Assembly: GCA_034509735.1 (NCBI GenBank)
Contig: JACGWO010000013.1
Location: forward strand, 10,436,136 to 10,500,135
Direction of reading: 5' to 3'
Origin: Sesamum alatum
Taxonomy: Eukaryota; Streptophyta; Magnoliopsida; Lamiales; Pedaliaceae
DNA: 64,000 nt
Under the pieces are notes generated by a model, which saw only the letters and a program-made list of their open reading frames with translations, had not been told where the DNA came from and searched no databases. A program made the translations under genes and the position numbers. Positions 21,317 to 31,920 of this stretch are shown here, piece after piece. Every line of letters begins with the position of its first letter. Position 1 is the first letter of the stretch.

Positions 21317-23650
21317 CTAACCGGTCAGGCCCAGAAATCCATACCTATCAGGTGCATGGGATACTCTGGCCGACCTACGGAGGACTGGAACAATATCAGT
21401 GGGAACCACTGGCTCAGATGTCACTGCCGCCTCATGGGGTGCCTCACTTGATTCCTCAAGGAGCACCTCATCGCGTCGACTATCCGATGGAAAACCTTTT
21501 TCCAAGAACACTGCGTTTCGCGAGACATAAACCTTTTGCTCGGAGGGATCATATAAATAATACCCCGCAGTTTCTTTTGGATAGCCGATGAACCTGCATA
21601 AACTAGACCTCGATTCCAGTTTATCTCCCACTAATCTCTTGACATATGCGGGGCAACCCCACACTTTCAAGTATTTGTAGGAGGCAGGCTTGCCATGCCA
21701 TATCTCATATGGCGTCTGGGATACCTTTTTAGATGGCGCCAAGTTCAAAACTTTGGCCGCCGTCTCAAGAGCGTATCCCCAGAAGGAAAGAGGTAGTTCG
21801 GTAAAACTCATCATGGATCGAACCATGTCCAACAAGGCCCGATTCCTCCTTTCAGACACACCATTAAGCTGCGGTGTTCCAGGAGGGGTCCACTGAGAGA
21901 GAATCCCATTCTCTTTTAGATAATCAGTAAACTCACCACTCAAATACTCTCCACCTCGGTCCGACCGAAGGGCTTTGATCTTTCGACCGGTTTGGTTCTC
22001 TACTTCAAGTCTGTATTCCTTAAACCTTCCAAAGGCTTCAGACTTGTACCTCATCAGGTAAACATAACCATACCGTGAGTGATCATCGGTAAAGGTTATG
22101 AAGTACGAGTACCCACCTCTAGCCTGAGTACTTAGTGGACCACAGACATCTGTATGGATCAAATCCAACAGACCACTGGCTAGCGTACTTTGTCCAACAA
22201 AGGGTTTCTTGGTCATCTTTCCCTTTAAACAGGATTCGCAGGTCGGTAGGTTGTCCAAATCGTCTATTTCTAGACTCTTTGAGTCCACCAACCTTCTTAT
22301 CCTATCTTTAGAGATATGACCTAACCACGCATGCCATATCTGTGCGTTATTATGATCATCACGTTTTCGTTTATGTTCTGCAGTCATAATCCAATTAGAC
22401 TGTTGAAGTATGTACAGACCGTTGACCAATGTACCAAGAAAATGAGAAATACCATCTTTGATAATGAAAAAACCGTTTTTATTGATGGTAAATTCATATC
22501 CCTTCTTATCAAGGACCGGGATGGAAACAATGTTTTTAATCATGCTAGGTACATAGAAACAGTCGTTCAGTACAATCCTAACATGACTACTAATGGCTAA
22601 CTCTAGTGATCCTACGGCCTCCGCAGCAACGGCCTTGCCATCACCTAGCCTCAGGATCATCTCATCCTTGGTTAGCCTTCTGCTTCTTTGCAGTGCCTGC
22701 AAATCATTATAGATGTGAGCACCACACCCGGTATCCAATACCCATGAAGCAGAATTAGTAATCATATTAACTTCAACCACAAACACACTTGGGTTGGAGA
22801 GGAGTTGTGGGCACTCCCTCTTCCAATGCCCTTTCCCTTGGCAATGTATGCAGACATCATTTGCCTTGGACCGTTGAGAACCACGGGCCTTCCCTTTCCC
22901 TTTGCTCGGTCCAACCGGAGCAACAGGGACGCCCGGAGCGTGAGCAGGGGCCACAACCGTCTTCCCTTTGCCCTTCTTCCTCTTCCAGCGTCCGACCCTC
23001 TTGCCATTCGCCTTGGAGGTCGAAGCCTCTCCTATCAATACCGCCGGCGCCGACTTGTGGGTCGTTGCCTCGTATTGGACCAGCATGTTGATCAACTCAT
23101 GAATAGACTTCTCAAGTCTGTTCATGTTGTAGTTTACAACAAACGGGTCATAGGATGGAGGAAGCGACTGGAGGATCACGTCAATGTACGTGTCATTGTT
23201 AAGCCCAGCTTTAAGGTCCTCGAGTTTCTCCACTAGGGAGAGCATCTTGACCCCATGACTCTGTGCAGACGCTCCTTCAGCGAGCTTGGTGCCAAAGAAT
23301 GCTTTTGTGGCGGCATATCTAATATGCCTATCCGGAACCGCATAAACCTCGTTCATGCGGAGCATTATGGCGGAGACGTTGTCCAGCCTCTCATACTGCT
23401 TCTGGATGTCGTTAGACATCGAAGCCAGTATGATACTGCGTACTTTCCGGTTGTCCTCATGCCATTTCTCGAACGTCAAACGTTCTTCAGGCGTGGACCC
23501 CTCCGGTAAGTCGCTCGGTGGCGGCTCGTCCAAGACGTAGCCTTGGTTCTCGAAACCGAGGACAATCCTCAGGTTTCTCAGCCAGTCCAAGTAGTTCGTT
23601 CCGTTGAATTTGTTAGTCTCAAGAATCATGATTAACGGGTTCTTAGACAT
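21317..23650 (-). CDS. Copia gag-protease-integrase polyprotein (777 aa, ends at a premature stop)
   Basis: This is the longest open frame in the window and belongs to Copia B. It starts ATG at 23650 (MSKNPLIMILETNKFNG). Residues 1-240 are the gag capsid domain with NGTNYLDWLRNLRIVLG, then a lysine-rich linker. A CCHC zinc knuckle lies at about 268-281 (CIHCQGKGHWKREC). Protease is at about 300-345, with DTGCGAH as the aspartate motif. The integrase zinc finger is at about 440-480 (WLGHISKDRIRR, CESCLKGK). The catalytic core is at about 490-650, with D in HTDVCGP, D in RSDRGGEY and E in NGVSERRNR. The GKPASYKYLKVWGCPAYV and FIGYPKETAGYYLYDP motifs follow. A TAG stop separates it from RT, so the protein lacks polymerase. 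Gag, protease and integrase could still be made. The family is Copia; the lineage is uncertain. Confidence 0.93.
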   Translation of the reverse strand: MSKNPLIMILETNKFNGTNYLDWLRNLRIVLGFENQGYVLDEPPPSDLPEGSTPEERLTFEKWHEDNRKVRSIILASMSNDIQKQYERLDNVSAIMLRMNEVYAVPDRHIRYAATKAFFGTKLAEGASAQSHGVKMLSLVEKLEDLKAGLNNDTYIDVILQSLPPSYDPFVVNYNMNRLEKSIHELINMLVQYEATTHKSAPAVLIGEASTSKANGKRVGRWKRKKGKGKTVVAPAHAPGVPVAPVGPSKGKGKARGSQRSKANDVCIHCQGKGHWKRECPQLLSNPSVFVVEVNMITNSASWVLDTGCGAHIYNDLQALQRSRRLTKDEMILRLGDGKAVAAEAVGSLELAISSHVRIVLNDCFYVPSMIKNIVSIPVLDKKGYEFTINKNGFFIIKDGISHFLGTLVNGLYILQQSNWIMTAEHKRKRDDHNNAQIWHAWLGHISKDRIRRLVDSKSLEIDDLDNLPTCESCLKGKMTKKPFVGQSTLASGLLDLIHTDVCGPLSTQARGGYSYFITFTDDHSRYGYVYLMRYKSEAFGRFKEYRLEVENQTGRKIKALRSDRGGEYLSGEFTDYLKENGILSQWTPPGTPQLNGVSERRNRALLDMVRSMMSFTELPLSFWGYALETAAKVLNLAPSKKVSQTPYEIWHGKPASYKYLKVWGCPAYVKRLVGDKLESRSSLCRFIGYPKETAGYYLYDPSEQKVYVSRNAVFLEKGFPSDSRRDEVLLEESSEAPHEAAVTSEPVVPTDIVPVLRRSARVSHAPDRYGFLGLTG

Positions 23651-25531
23651 ATCTACATTAATGAAAATGTAAAGCAGAAATTAGCAGATGATGGTAATAT
23701 TATTGTTCAAGTTGAAGACTTGGTCTTTTAGTCTTTAACCCTCCCACTATTTATACGAAAGTCCGCCACTCTCAAGCGGAGTTTCGGGAAACCATTTCCT
23801 AGTGGGCTTGGGATCCACAAGCGTAATCTCCATGCCCCGCTTTTACGATTCACATGAAGAAGACCTTGTGGGAGATATCCAATATCATTCTCATCCAATG
23901 AGATTCCCAAGATATTTTGCCTCACCTATTCACATGGTCCCGAGGACTCCAAGCGAACCAGGTTACTCAGTGTTGGGCCCGACCCATCAACCATATCATG
24001 CCTCAAACTGTCGCCCCCCACGACTCGTGAGACAGGGAAACAGCGAGCGCAGTCTTTTTGTTCACAACAATAGTGCAGCTTTCCCCTAGTCCAAGTGTGC
24101 CACGACTCGTGAGACCACACTTGGGTAGTGGTAGCTTCCTCACCACATTGCTGTGGATGGAAGGCTCGGACAGACCAAAATACCATTTTGATCCAAGTCC
24201 GTTCTGGGCCTAATATTTAATTTGGTCCAACCAAATGAGAGTTTGTGTATGATCGAGACCTCATCACATTATTGTGTTTTAGCATGCATAAATATCCAAT
24301 ATTTAAAGTGATAAATAAATACGCCGCATGCAGAAAACATAGCATACCCCTGTTAGGATGATCACAAGCCCAACCTATGCGACCCACTGAGCCTGCAGTG
24401 AGTCTATGGTCTGTCTAGGGTGGTCCTAAATTATTACAATAATAATAAACCCATTGTCATTCCAATGGGCCTTGAAGTGCTTCTTGTTTCACGCCTTGAT
24501 GCTCCCCCTTGGGGTCTCCGACTCCAATTGCTTGTTAAAATTGAAACCTCACCAATCCTATCTACTCTCATTACAACTGAAAGTAATACATCGGTAATAA
24601 AGAAAACAAGCCTTAACATCATGAGGCTGAAAATACGGGAGATGATAGTCCCAAAAACAAGAGGCACGCAGGCCCCACCCAACAGAAAATAAATAAACAT
24701 TCATTCATCCATACACAAGGTCTAGGGCTTTGTGATCATCCCATGTTGATTCCATCAACTCACATAACATAATTATTCCAAATAATCATGCATAAATAAC
24801 CAATGGATATTCCAAATACCCAAGTGATGTCCAACATCACAAAAGCATAAATATACAAATAATATGCAAAATTCAAATTTTAAATTTAATGGACATTTTA
24901 AACAATGCATCCAATGCATGTATTAATCCCAAATTAATTAAGCAAATTTAATTCAAGGAATAATCCAATTATCCCAAAATCAAAAATGCAAAATTAACAT
25001 ATTTTCAGAATATTTTGCAGAAAATACAGAAAATCGAATTTTCCGGAAAAAGTCGAAAAACGGCACAAAACGGCCCAGCCGTTGTGCTGGCCGGCCGCCC
25101 GCGCGCACAGGGTAGCGCGCGCGCGCGCAGGCAGCAAGCCTGCGCGCCCTGCGCGCGTGCGCGCTATGCCGCACGCTGGCCCTCGGCCAGCAGCGGCCGG
25201 CTGCGCACAGCGCGCGCGCGCTGGCTGAAGCCCAGCGTGCCCAGGCGCCCGCCTGCGCGCGGCCACTGCCGACCCGACCAATTTTTTTTTTTTTTTTTTT
25301 TTGTGTTTTTCAAAACTGTTTCAGCACAATAACATTAATATTATTCTGAAAATAAGCATGCAATTTTAGATCCAATCTAACAAAATTAAGCATGCCAAAA
25401 GTCCATTAAATTCAAACAATTGAATCATCATATTATTCATATATTTATGTAATCTAACATGCCAATAAAGCCATTTAAAAGCAAGTAGATCATGCCAAAC
25501 ACATAGATCTATGCCCCTTACATCGAACCGG
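23651..25531 (-). other. Copia B 5' leader, non-coding
   Basis: This is about 1.9 kb between the PBS and the gag ATG, with no usable frame. It is homologous to the Copia A leader. CACGACTCGTGAGAC occurs twice (about 24029 and 24101). A 21-T run lies at 25282-25302. The part near the PBS contains the GC-rich hairpin block. A long untranslated leader is expected to carry RNA packaging signals, which is inference. Confidence 0.7.
25065..25275. repeat. GC-rich hairpin block in the Copia B leader
   Basis: This is about 210 bp of GCGCGC- and GGCCGG-rich DNA. It has perfect stems at 25123-25147 (arm GCGCGCAGGC, loop AGCAA) and near 25177-25193 (CTGGCC, loop CTC, GGCCAG), among others. It is the counterpart of 6940-7085 in Copia A. 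The exact sequence differs but the strongest stem (GCGCGCAGGC/GCCTGCGCGC) is the same. Confidence 0.8.
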
Positions 25532-25543
25532 GCTCTGATACCA
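25532..25543 (-). promoter_or_regulatory. Primer-binding site of Copia B
   Basis: The minus strand reads TGGTATCAGAGC, two bases from the LTR at 25546. It is an iMet-type primer site. Confidence 0.92.
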
Positions 25544-25545
25544 CT

Positions 25546-27773
25546 TGAAGGACAAGCGGATCCGCCCGGGAGCGCGAGCGGAAGCGAGAAAAGCGAGAAA
25601 TTGCGTAAATTTAAATCTAATTCAAAATACGCGAATCCCAAGGGGTGTACCCTTGGGTGCTCAACCGGGCATTCGATGTAGGATGTGTAAATATTAGAAC
25701 ATATATTTAAACACATAGGGCATAGATATACAAATGAAATTAATCAAAGCGCAATAAACCGTTACGTTTGATTGTTTAGCGTATGCTCCCGGCTACTAGC
25801 GTTGTTCCTTCTCCGGAATGCTCACGAAATCCAAACGTATGGATTCTCCAAAGGTGATCCACACCACACTGGAAGAAACACACGTTCTTCTTGCTAGAAA
25901 AGAACGGGTTTAGGAAGGAATCGGTTTAAGAGAAGAACACTATGAATTAGTGTTCTCTTAAACTTACTTTGTTCTTCTTCTTGATTCAAAATCAAGTGAA
26001 GAACACAAGTGTAAGAGAGGGAGGGAGCACGAAATTTTGAGAGAGAGGAGAGGATTTTTGTCTTCTCTTTTTCCTAGAAAAAGATGAATAATGAATCACT
26101 TATGCTAGGTGTTGTATATTCTAATATATATACATAATTAATGTGATTATTGGAATGTGTCTAGGTTCATCCAAGGATGTCTAGATTCATTCCAATCAAT
26201 CACCATCAATTCTTCAATCAAGCCTACCAAAATTTATGGTATGATCAAATCATGCCAAAAGGGAAGAGCTTGATTGGAGTTGATTTGTCTCTTTCCAAAA
26301 GAGACAAGTCAACATACCACCTAGCATGCAACATGGCTGATTTTGCTTCCTCCAAGGGAGCATGTCGGCTATGTTTAATTAAGGGAAGAAGTCCAACTTC
26401 TTCCTATTCCAAATTAGGAATTATTTCTCCTCTCGGGTATAATTTAACGGACCGGGTTTTATCGTAATCCAATTACGACGAACCCAATATTAAATCCAAT
26501 TTAATGTCCACTTAAATTATTCCCGTTGATCTTTTAATCCAATTAAAAGATCCAACGTCTCAACATCTCAACTTTCCATATTTAATCGAAAATCTAATTT
26601 ACCGATTAAATGAAAGCCCGATACAATATCGGCCCGTCCATCCAACGGACTTTCCCTTAAGTAATCCAATTACTTATTTTATCCTTCGAGATTGATTCCA
26701 AGTCGATCTCTCAACCTCCTCGGTGATTTGTGTGTGACCCTTTAGGTTCACCCTTAGCTAGACTTGGGCCCGTGTCCCACAAGGGCCCGTTACCATGGGT
26801 GGCCGTCTAGCAACGGTCCATGGCACTAGAGACTAGGTGAATTGGCGTGAACATTTAGGCGCCGATTCCGTACGGGTACGATCCTTCCGTCTACCGTCTC
26901 CCGGCCTTAGTCTAGGGTATGGAATTGGGCGTCGGTTCCCATCCTTGACTAGGCATCTATGCTTAATACTCGAGACCACGTATGCTTCATTGCGTCGACA
27001 CAGGAAACCATTCCCTGTTCGACCAACCACTGTGGCCACAGCTTCAAACAGCATGAACGTGTCTCCGAGTGCATAGGAGATACCTCTGTCACATACTGAC
27101 AGGGGACGGATCCTCTTCTTGGAATCCACCGTCCTCGCTACACATTCTGACTGCACTGGACAAGGCTTATAATGATCATCTTACAGAATGATCACCTCTC
27201 GCCAGATCCAAGATACAGCCGTCCTGTGCACGTGACTGCCATGATTCCTCAAGTCTGAGGATTACTCCCGTACTATCGGAATCGGGGAAATCCAATCATA
27301 CCGACCAAGCCTCCAAGGCTTCCATATGATGATCCCCACGAGTCAGTCCAGTCGGCTCGACCCCAGTCGACCAACCCATCAAGATCGTGTAGGCGTCCCA
27401 CGCCTGTCGCCGATGAAACACGGCACTCATCCAATGAACACGACTCTTGACGCAAGTCTCAATAGGACTCTCGATGCCCTGTCTCGAGGTCCTCGACTTG
27501 GAACGTTTCAGACCCAACTCTTAATCAGTTGGTTTCATGACCACCATCCAATGCGTGGCCCAACTGCATGAGTTGTTATCCATGGTCTGTGGGCTTTGTT
27601 GCGATATAAGTTAAACACCGGTTTAACAAATGTAAGATGAGCGCAACAAAGAAGGTACCATTGGTGACGAACACTCATCTTATTCATCACATAATAATAT
27701 TACATTCACATCAAGTTGTCGGATAGGTTACAAATTGCCAAACCTATTGGCTTTCTGGTCACCTATTCTAACA
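25546..27773 (-). repeat. 5' LTR of Copia B (right copy)
   Basis: This LTR begins TGAAGGACAAGCGG and ends CTATTCTAACA, and is then followed by the GTAGA target duplication. It differs from the left LTR by about 26 substitutions and 2 indels. The palindrome ladder is present with an offset of about 7713 bp. One difference, at about 26592, changes a ladder loop from CCA to CTA without touching the arms. Confidence 0.95.
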
Positions 27774-27778
27774 GTAGA
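27774..27778. repeat. Right target-site duplication of Copia B (GTAGA)
   Basis: Perfect match to 17827-17831. Confidence 0.95.
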
Positions 27779-28989
27779 GGCTTATATTGTCGAAGAAATC
27801 GGGCTTTTCTCCTCTCACTATTTTGAACCGCACATTCTTTGCAAGCGAAGCAGAGCCGGTTGGAACGATGATCTCACGAGCAACGACGATCGAATAGTAC
27901 GGTCCATTTTTAATTACTCGGGCCGAGCAAGTGGAGCCTCAAAGAAGAGATGGTTGAGCGGTGAGGAACTTTATGTTATCGATACATACGTCTTTTGTAA
28001 TTGTGAAGTAGTTGCACCGTACTATGAGTAAGTGTCTTATACAAACGTAATTATCTCAAGCCTACAATTCAATTTCAATTACATGTATATTTATAACTAT
28101 CGATTTTACTGTAACAAGTCATTCTTGAATGAACTGTTCAAGCAACACAATTCGGAGGACCCGATATTTGATCAACTAGTGGTAACACAATTCAAGGATT
28201 GGTTCAAGCGTCGTGTAAGTGTCATCGATTTCTTGTAAATGCGATCTGCTCATTAATTTGTAATCAATTATTTCAATTGTTATATGATGAATTGCGAGTG
28301 AAACCTGAATTGAATCACACAAACGACGAATTATTGAAGTTGCATTATTGGGGCCCTAGAGCAAATGTGACAACATGCCCGTCTTACTTCGTCAATGGCT
28401 TCAATTTCCACACTGAACATCACAATGTTGGGAAGTCAACAATGAATTGTGGTGTTTGTGTGAAAAGCTCATCATATACAGATACATATTCTGACTTCTA
28501 CGGAATTTCGGAAGAGATAATTCAACTAAATTACCCACGAATTCCAAACATGCACATTGTACTATTTAATTGTCGTTGGGTCATTCGGTTAGAGGCATGA
28601 AGATACACCCTCGTTATCACGTCGTTGATGTCAACTTCAAAAAGCTCTACCAAAAGAATGAACAATTCATAGTGGCTCAATAAGAAGTACAAGTCTACTA
28701 CGCGGATTACCCGAGCATGAAGAGAGACAAAGTCGACTAGAAAGTTGTTTGCAAAATCAAGGCTCAAATAGTAATCGATGACTCGTGATGGACCGAGGTT
28801 GTCTATCAGATGGATGAAGACATACCTAATCCAGATGTTGTAATAAATAACCAAACCTTTGAACTGCATGACCCAATGGGAATACAGTTGGTCGTTGATC
28901 ACGAAGCAGGGACATCGCGCTCGCCAGACAGTGAATCCGAAGATGAAGATAGCTTTGACGAAGCTGAATCCGATGAAGAAACTTATTAA
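27779..28989 (+). pseudogene. TNP2-like CACTA transposase, 3' part
   Basis: The frame resumes directly after the Copia B target duplication with AYIVEEIGLFSSHYFE, the conserved end of the DUF4218-type region, then the GEELYVIDTYVFCNCEVVAPYYE segment. An apparently unspliced gap follows (about 28030-28100), then HNSEDPIFDQLVVTQFKDWF. From about 28275 the DUF4216-type region is recognisable: YGISEEIIQLNYP, VLFNCRWV, VDVNFKKLYQKNE, VYYADYPSMK. An acidic tail (ESEDEDSFDEAESDEE) ends at the TAA 28987-28989. Stops near 28600 and 28780 and small shifts disrupt it. It is the same gene as 15369-17831. Confidence 0.87.
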
Positions 28990-29094
28990 ATTTTCTAAAA
29001 TTTTTCTGTAATTTTTTGAATAACCTTATTATAAAAATTGTATTCGATATATGTATTTTGATTATTTTAAGAAATCAAAATAAATTTTAAAAAG

Positions 29095-30360
29095 TTGGAA
29101 CGGATATTATATACTACGACCGTTCCTAATACAGGTACAACTTTTTGAATAGGCGCCAACAAAAAAAAATTGGGAAAAGTTGAATTAGGAACGGTCCAAA
29201 TTTCTTAGGGCCGTTCCTATTTCACGTATAATTTTTCAAATATGGCGGCTAATTACAAAAGAAAAAAGAGGGAAATTTGAATTAGGAACGGTCATTGAAA
29301 TTCTACGACCGTTTCTAATCTCGGTACAATTTTTCAAATGGCGCCTGCTGAAAATATGGCTCCAATTTCGAATTAGGAACGGTAATACCAATTGGTATAT
29401 CGTTCCAAAACGAGGTCCAATATTTTGTTTTGGCGCCCAATGAAAAATTGGTTGGAAAATCAACTTTTTGAGCGGTCAATTTATAGACGACCGTTCCTAA
29501 AGACAATAGCAACGGTTAATACGTGCATGTCTAAAAATGACATCGTTCTTTCCTTTAGGAACGGTATTGGGAACACTTTTTCTATTAGATGACCATTCCT
29601 ATTAGTACAATTCCAACTAATTTGTCCGATATCTCAACATCCGTGAGCCAGATCGATACCATTTTTAAATACATACAAGATTATGAATATGAATAGATAT
29701 CCAACGGTCTGATTTTCAATCAGCAACCCAGATTTAAGGATGCATCTGTTTTTATTACGTTGAATACTGACTGGATACGATATCTCGAGAACCGCATATC
29801 GAAATTTCTCAAAACTACATATAATGTATTATTTTGTGTGGTACATCATATCTAACGGTCTGATTAGAATTTTGACGGTCTGATTATGCCGTGCAGTACA
29901 ACAATATAGGATGCTAGTTACATCTGTGAAATACTAACAAAAATAAATATACACATATATTTCGTATTGTGAACGTGTGTCTATTTTATGGAAATTACTA
30001 TATATTGTCAAAATTCATTAAATATCCAATTGTATACCTTCATTCAATCAGATGAGTGTTTGGAACGTGTTTTTCTTAATTTATATTTATTATCTAAGAA
30101 GATCAAAAAAAAATTGTAGTACATATAGGAACGCTGATTAGTGGAAATAGGAACGGTCAGAATTTACAGGTCCGCAAATGACGTCGGTTTTGTAGTTAGG
30201 AACGGTCATAGTAACACTTTAACTATTACATGACCGTTGCTATCAAGTACACTATTATTACATCGTCATATAAACGTCGTCGTTTTAATATCAAAACGAC
30301 GTCGTTTTTTCTATTAGGACCGATAGTAGGAACGGTTAGGTACAAACACGACCGTTCCAA
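29095..30360. repeat. Internal cluster of CACTA subterminal-type repeats
   Basis: GGAACGGT/ACCGTTCC motifs, often as inverted pairs flanking AT-rich spacers, recur from 29098 to 29600 and again at 30128-30352. This is between the two CACTA genes rather than at an end. The stretch 29610-30120 between them has none. The cluster sits directly upstream of the TNP1-like gene. Confidence 0.8.
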
Positions 30361-30384
30361 AATTCTATTATGAATACAACACTT

Positions 30385-30592
30385 CACTGATTTTTTCCTC
30401 ATTTCTACTCTCCCTCTCCCTCTCCCTCTCTCTAAATCTCTAACTCTCTCTCTCACTCTCTATCTCTCTCTATACCAGCTAAACCGTCGTCTCCATCCAC
30501 CATCGCCACCATCCCCCGTTGCCCTCCGCCGCCTCATCCCCATCACCATCCTCCGCATCCATCTGCTGCCCCCACCTACCAAGTAGGGTTTC
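30385..30592 (+). promoter_or_regulatory. CT-rich promoter / 5'-UTR exon of the TNP1-like gene
   Basis: A pyrimidine patch (CTCTCCCTCTCCCTCTCTC and similar) at 30406-30475 is followed by about 115 bp of C-rich untranslated sequence ending at a possible donor CAA/GTAGGG at 30592-30598. This resembles plant core promoters with a CT-rich initiator region. Confidence 0.5.
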
Positions 30593-31917
30593 AGACAACC
30601 CTTGCACCATTTTTTTTTTTAATTTTTCCATGTTTCTGTAATATTAGTAAAAGTTTGGGCATATTGTGTAATTTTTAAAACTTCTGTAATTGTTTGGCAT
30701 GTTCTGTAAATTTCTGTAATTGTTGGACATTTTCTGTAAATCTTTGTAATTTCTGGGCATTTTCTGTAATTGTTGGCGCATTTTCTGTATTTTTGTAATG
30801 CTAGAGGATTTTTTCTGTAATTTTTAGGGCGATTTTTGTAATTATTTTCTGTTATTTGTGTGAATTTTGCTGTAATTTTTGTGCATTTTCTATAATTTCT
30901 GTCATTTTTACGTTAAATTCAGAATTTGATGTCAATAATTAGAATAATATAGGACATTTTCAATAATTAGAAATTTAATAGAATTAATAGAAAATTTGGA
31001 AAATAATGTTATGTAAAATTCCATTTTTTTAACAAAATTTTATTAATTTTAAAAATATTTTCTGTTATTTTTAAAATTATTTTCTAATATTATTATAAAA
31101 TTCAATATTTTTTCTGCTTTAAAAATCTGGAAATTTTAATTTTTTAAAATTCTGAAAATTTGGAAAATTTCTATAAATTTTGTCATTTTCTGTAAATTTA
31201 AAAAAAAAATCTGAATTTTTCTGTAAATTTTCGAAATTATGAAAATTCAAAAAAAATTTCAGAAAATTTTCTGTAATTTTAAAATTTTTTGTGATTTTTC
31301 TGATAATTTTCTAAAAAAATTTAAAAATTTTATGTCATTTTCTATAAATTTCAAAAATATGTTCAGAATTTTCTGTAATTTTTAAAAAAATTTACTCATA
31401 ATATATGAAATTTGTTAATTTTCTTAAATTTAAGAAAATTTGGATAATTTGACCATAATATTTTGTAATGATATAGGCAAATATTGGTATTTTTAATAAA
31501 TATATAGGAAAATAGAAGGATTTAGTGCAATTTTAGGGTAAAATTATGGTATTTAGTATAAATATATTGTAAAATAGAAGGATTGTAGTGCAATTTTAGA
31601 AAAAAAATTTGGGATCTAGTATAAATATATAGGAAAAATAGGAGGATTTAGTGTAATTAAGCGTCAATTTTGGGTTCTAGTATATATTTTTAGGAAATAA
31701 TTTTACGATTTAGTAAACATTGTAGGAAAATTTTCAAAAACAAAATTGGGATTCATTATCCACTTATTAGATTATTTTTGGGACTTAGTATACAATTTTA
31801 GGATTTAGTTCGCATAAATATTTTCAAAAATTAAAAAAATTATCATTATTCAAATAAATTGATACTTATATGTATTTTTTAACTTCATACTACTAATATT
31901 TTTTTAAAAAATTCTAG
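30593..31917 (+). other. Putative 5'-UTR intron of the TNP1-like gene
   Basis: This AT-rich stretch starts GTAGGG and ends TTCTAG just before the ATG at 31921. It is crowded with diverged copies of TTTCTGTAATTTT and GGCATTTTCTGTAA. Long leader introns are common in plant CACTA genes. The splice sites are my choice. Confidence 0.45.
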
Positions 31918-31920
31918 ATC

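Larger units (their letters stand above)
17832..27773 (-). mobile_element. Copia B: young, deleted Copia retrotransposon
   Basis: This full-length insertion of 9942 bp on the minus strand has LTRs of 2231 and 2228 bp, a polypurine tract, gag-protease-integrase, a truncated RT, RNase H, a leader of about 1.9 kb and a PBS. The 5-bp target duplication GTAGA is perfect. By eye I count about 26 substitutions and 2 small indels between the LTRs (about 1.2 percent), mostly transitions. At the commonly used plant rate of 1.3e-8 per site per year that is roughly half a million years. An in-frame stop and a deletion in RT mean it could have moved only with proteins supplied by a relative, unless the damage came after insertion. 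Confidence 0.95.

Noticed and set aside
24980..25332. Open frames in the Copia B leader
   Set aside because: Same composition artefact as in Copia A; not conserved between the two copies.
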